Below, in pieces: positions 62,148-64,000 of a stretch of DNA of 64,000 nucleotides (positions within the stretch are counted from its first letter, which is position 1; the number at the start of each line of letters is the position of its first letter). Where the stretch lies: positions 1-64,000 of IMG/VR virus record IMGVR_UViG_3300042197_002404; one strand, written 5' to 3'. The DNA is from a virus. The notes below the pieces were generated by a model. That model had not been told where the DNA came from. It saw only the letters and a program-made list of their open reading frames with translations, and ran no database searches. Made by a program: the position numbers and the translations under genes.

Positions 62148-62204
62148 TGAACGATCCGTTCCGCCGTCCTACTTGCGTCCAGTTACCTGGATGAACGTAA
62201 AGTC

Positions 62205-62233
62205 ATTATAGACCTCATGACGTATTTAGTCAA
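62205..62233 (-). promoter_or_regulatory. Consensus sigma70-type early promoter
   Basis: Minus strand: TTGACT (62233-62228), 17-bp spacer, TATAAT (62210-62205). One mismatch in total from consensus. Drives the DUF4278-like/32-aa operon. Confidence 0.85.
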
Positions 62234-62259
62234 GAAGTTTTGTAAAATGTGATACCGTT

Positions 62260-62580
62260 TTAATCTCGCTGCCGCCAGTCATCAGGTTTATCTTTTGTCC
62301 ACCAATCAACCATATCATCGATGTCATCAAATCCACGTTTGCCAAAACGTTCGTTGCCTATTCCACCGATGTCAAGTTGGTTTAAAAAATCATCCATATC
62401 TCCCTCCATCATATTAGGATTTTCTGCGGTTCTTCTTGCTTGTCGCAGAATGGTTGCTGCCGCTCTATTTGCTTTAGCAAGTTTCTCTGCCCATATCATG
62501 TCTTCTAAACTTACTTCTTCATGTTTTGCAATTCGTTCGCAGATTGCTTCAAGACGCAAACGATATTGTGTAGAGAGCAT
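62260..62580 (-). CDS. Conserved small cyanophage protein, helical, 106 aa
   Basis: 106 aa from the ATG at 62580, which has GGAG 8 nt upstream and fits homologous starts (MLSTQYRLRLEAICERIAKH); an upstream ATG at 62610 overlapping the speD stop is possible. L-E-D-M-I-W-A-E-K-L-A-K-A-N-R-A-A at about residues 30-46 is the conserved core. The acidic C-terminus contains D-D-F-L-N-Q-L-D and D-D-M-V-D-W-W-T-K-D-K-P. Common next to speD in T4-like cyanophages. All-helical, function unknown. Confidence 0.75.
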   Translation of the reverse strand: MLSTQYRLRLEAICERIAKHEEVSLEDMIWAEKLAKANRAAATILRQARRTAENPNMMEGDMDDFLNQLDIGGIGNERFGKRGFDDIDDMVDWWTKDKPDDWRQRD

Positions 62581-62609
62581 ATGCAATCTCCATATAGGGT
62601 TATTTAGCA

Positions 62610-62936
62610 TTACCTTTCAATATAACTCAAGGTATGATTTTGTGCGTAAAGTTGTTGGATGATAATGTCACATCCGATCTTAGGATTACAATCGCCGCAA
62701 GTATAAACGTCTACTGCTGCCTTACCTTCTTCGGGCCAAGTGTGAATGCTGATATGACTTTCAGACAATAGGCAAATTACAGTAACTCCTTGTGGTTCAA
62801 ATTTCTTTGAAATAGTTTGTACCACAGTAGCACCACTTGCAATTGCTGCATTTTCTAATAGATCTATAAGACAACGCTCGTCATCCAAAAGGACAAACGA
62901 GCATTCATACAAGTTAAGAAGATAATGCTTTCCCAT
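62610..62936 (-). CDS. speD: S-adenosylmethionine decarboxylase proenzyme (SpeD)
   Basis: 108 aa. The bacterial class 1B form is clear: S-E-S-H-I-S-I-H-T-W-P-E, where S60 becomes the pyruvoyl group after self-cleavage, with H65 and C80 (Y-T-C-G-D) as the other catalytic residues. It decarboxylates S-adenosylmethionine for spermidine synthesis; polyamines help DNA packing. Length fits the small bacterial family. It is a known auxiliary gene of cyanophages. Its ATG directly follows the upstream gene's stop at 62936. Confidence 0.95.
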   Translation of the reverse strand: MGKHYLLNLYECSFVLLDDERCLIDLLENAAIASGATVVQTISKKFEPQGVTVICLLSESHISIHTWPEEGKAAVDVYTCGDCNPKIGCDIIIQQLYAQNHTLSYIER

Positions 62937-63154
62937 TATTCAATTGCTTCGGGGTCTATCCCATATTCGTTTAGTAATTTATCTATCTTAGTTTCTTGTC
63001 CAGAAAGTTTTTCAATCTCAAATATTGATGATTTTTGATACTTTTTAAGTTTTTTATATTCTTTAATAAGTTTTTCAACTTCTCTGTTTTTAATATACAG
63101 TTTAAGTTCTTTATCTTTTGCTGGTTTAGCAAATCCTCTAAAACCTTCGCTCAT
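62936..63154 (-). CDS. Small lysine-rich coiled-coil protein, 72 aa
   Basis: MSEGFRGFAKPAKDKELKLY, then a long Lys/Glu/Leu helix (K-N-R-E-V-E-K-L-I-K-E-Y-K-K-L-K-K-Y) and Y-G-I-D-P-E-A-I-E. The middle probably forms a coiled coil. The gene overlaps both neighbours by 1-4 nt, so it is part of the same operon as speD. No family recognised. Confidence 0.7.
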   Translation of the reverse strand: MSEGFRGFAKPAKDKELKLYIKNREVEKLIKEYKKLKKYQKSSIFEIEKLSGQETKIDKLLNEYGIDPEAIE

Positions 63155-63456
63155 CTCTTCTTTTTCTTTTCTGGTTGTTTATATCCCCATAGTTTAGGGT
63201 TTGTTCTTCCATATCCAAAGTCTATCTTTTGAATAGCTCCTGGACCGTATTTATCATAGTACATATCAAATATACGAGATCTAGACCCTCTTACTAAATC
63301 AAGTTTTTTGGATCCTTCATTATTATACCAAATTAAGAAAGCGTCAGTTGGAAAAGAAGGATCTTTTACTTTATCTAATGTAGTGCCTTGAAGCAATACT
63401 TCACATCCATAACTACTAGGCAGAATATTTTTTTCTTCTTTTTCTTTTTCTGCCAT
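63151..63456 (-). CDS. Conserved cyanophage protein of unknown function, 101 aa
   Basis: 101 aa from the ATG at 63456, which has GGAG 6 nt upstream; a 15-codon longer frame overlaps the preceding gene and is less likely. Conserved phrase: L-I-W-Y-N-N-E-G-S-K-K-L-D-L-V-R-G-S-R-S at about residues 41-60, then F-D-M-Y-Y-D-K-Y-G-P-G-A-I-Q-K-I-D and a basic C-terminus (K-K-K-K-R). Similar proteins occur in many T4-like cyanophages without assigned function. Operon partner of speD. Confidence 0.75.
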   Translation of the reverse strand: MAEKEKEEKNILPSSYGCEVLLQGTTLDKVKDPSFPTDAFLIWYNNEGSKKLDLVRGSRSRIFDMYYDKYGPGAIQKIDFGYGRTNPKLWGYKQPEKKKKR

Positions 63457-63482
63457 ACTTTTCTCCGTATCTACAGCAACTG

Positions 63483-64000
63483 TCACGAACGACCTCCCCA
63501 CTGAATGTCGGGATAAGCTTCTGCTACATTTTCTTTTGTGATTTTATACTTAGATGAAAGTTTTTTATCTTTTGTAAGAATTAATATTTCTGCATCTTTG
63601 GGATGAAGTCCTCGTAAAAGATTGATGAACATCATCTCTCTACGAATATTATTTAGATTTCGGTTACCACCTTTTACAAAATGGTAGAGATTTTGATACT
63701 CTCTCCTAAGTGATGTTTTACCTCTACCATCAAGATCTTGTCCCGTAGCAGACTCTCCACCAGATGCTTCTTTTGCTAAGTTCTCAGAGAGAGTTCCTGA
63801 GTAAACAGTCTGATCATTTGCATCAGCATAAGGAACATCACCTTCTGGGAGGAGACTTATTACTGATTCATCAAAGTTCCAAATAAAAATACTTTTAACA
63901 GAATCGTGTGCATAAGTTTTAAGAACCTCCACTTTTTTAGCATTACTTCTTTGCTTCGAAGCAAGCTCTAAAATTTCATATACAAAAGGATTTGGGGGAA
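63483..64000 (-). CDS. DUF6433-like protein, 5' end outside the window
   Basis: The frame is open to the window edge; visible upstream residues (N-P-F-V-Y-E-I-L-E-L-A-S-K-Q-R-S-N-A-K-K) clearly belong to the protein, so an internal GTG at 63932 is not the start. The protein continues V-L-K-T-Y-A-H-D-S, I-F-I-W-N-F-D-E-S-V-I-S-L-L-P-E-G-D-V-P-Y, H-F-V-K-G-G, R-R-E-M-M-F-I-N-L-L-R-G-L-H-P-K-D-A-E-I-L and A-Y-P-D-I, the order seen in the DUF6433 family of T4-like cyanophages. About 172 residues are visible, so only a few are missing. Function unknown. Confidence 0.8.
   Translation of the reverse strand, partial: PPNPFVYEILELASKQRSNAKKVEVLKTYAHDSVKSIFIWNFDESVISLLPEGDVPYADANDQTVYSGTLSENLAKEASGGESATGQDLDGRGKTSLRREYQNLYHFVKGGNRNLNNIRREMMFINLLRGLHPKDAEILILTKDKKLSSKYKITKENVAEAYPDIQWGGRS

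Larger units (their letters stand above)
62070..62259. other. 190-bp non-coding region with promoter and hairpin
   Basis: Contains the early promoter at 62205-62233 and the 9-bp hairpin at 62126-62147 in the likely 5' leader. GC-rich patches (ccttcgggcggt, ccgttccgccgt) contrast with the AT-rich surroundings. No tRNA or further gene seen. Confidence 0.6.

Noticed and set aside
1-64000. Insertion sequences, integrase, attachment site or psbA/psbD photosystem genes
   Set aside because: None recognised in any frame; the window is consistent with a lytic T4-like phage, and photosystem genes may lie elsewhere in the genome.

Overview
This window is a 64 kb segment of a T4-like myovirus that very probably infects marine picocyanobacteria (Synechococcus or Prochlorococcus). 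The T4 core is clear: gp4, gp48, gp53, gp26, gp51, gp5-like, gp27-like, tape-measure-like proteins, gp32, gp59 and gp33. The cyanobacterial link comes from CP12, DUF4278-like and DUF1825-like proteins, PhoH, ThyX and a SpeD-type S-adenosylmethionine decarboxylase. The DNA is AT-rich, genes are packed with 1-20 nt gaps or ATGA/TAATG overlaps, and almost everything is on the minus strand, so transcription runs from high to low coordinates. No psbA, integrase, transposase, insertion sequence or CRISPR array is visible.

Layout in transcription order. (1) 64000-57021: early/replication block: DUF6433-like protein (5' end outside the window), two small proteins, speD, a small conserved protein, a two-gene operon (DUF4278-like plus a 32-aa protein), a 55-aa protein, thyX, a small protein, phoH, a PD-(D/E)XK nuclease, gp33, gp59, a DUF1825-like protein and gp32. 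Three host-type sigma70 promoters are visible here. (2) 54131-56967: a plus-strand late cluster, gp4, a conserved protein, gp48 and gp53, converging on gp32. (3) 54097-43492: tail-tube/hub operon: gp54-like protein, gp26, gp51, two tape-measure-like proteins (one with two predicted wall-degrading domains), gp27-like hub, CP12 and gp5-like hub. (4) 43448-35749: large virion proteins. (5) 35752-34367: an early island with its own sigma70 promoter, five small genes and two tRNA genes. (6) 34275-32974: a GIY-YIG homing endonuclease and a Mom-like DNA-modification candidate. (7) 32870-1: a very large tail-fibre/adhesin locus.

The fibre locus is the unusual part. It starts with 1954-, 886- and 510-aa fibre proteins. 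Then a three-gene cassette repeats five times: a short anchor-like module, a ~110-135 aa beta-rich 'cap' protein, and a glycine-rich fibre of 353-707 aa. Three of the glycine-rich fibres have near-identical conserved DNA blocks bracketing divergent cores. Four Fe(II)/2-oxoglutarate oxygenase-like genes, two homing endonucleases and an AT-rich foreign-looking island are interspersed.

Regulation can be read directly from the sequence. T4-type late promoters (TATAAATA and close variants, often extended to ATAAATAACTAGAAA) precede fibre units and other late genes. Sigma70-type promoters with 17-bp spacers precede gp32, the 55-aa/thyX unit, the DUF4278 operon, the tRNA island and the oxygenase pair. 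All three homing endonuclease genes share one layout: left arm, terminator-like hairpin, late promoter, right arm, start codon. The arms are complementary within each locus but differ between loci. This looks like an RNA switch restricting endonuclease translation to late transcripts. Functions of most fibre-locus proteins are inferred from family resemblance and position only.
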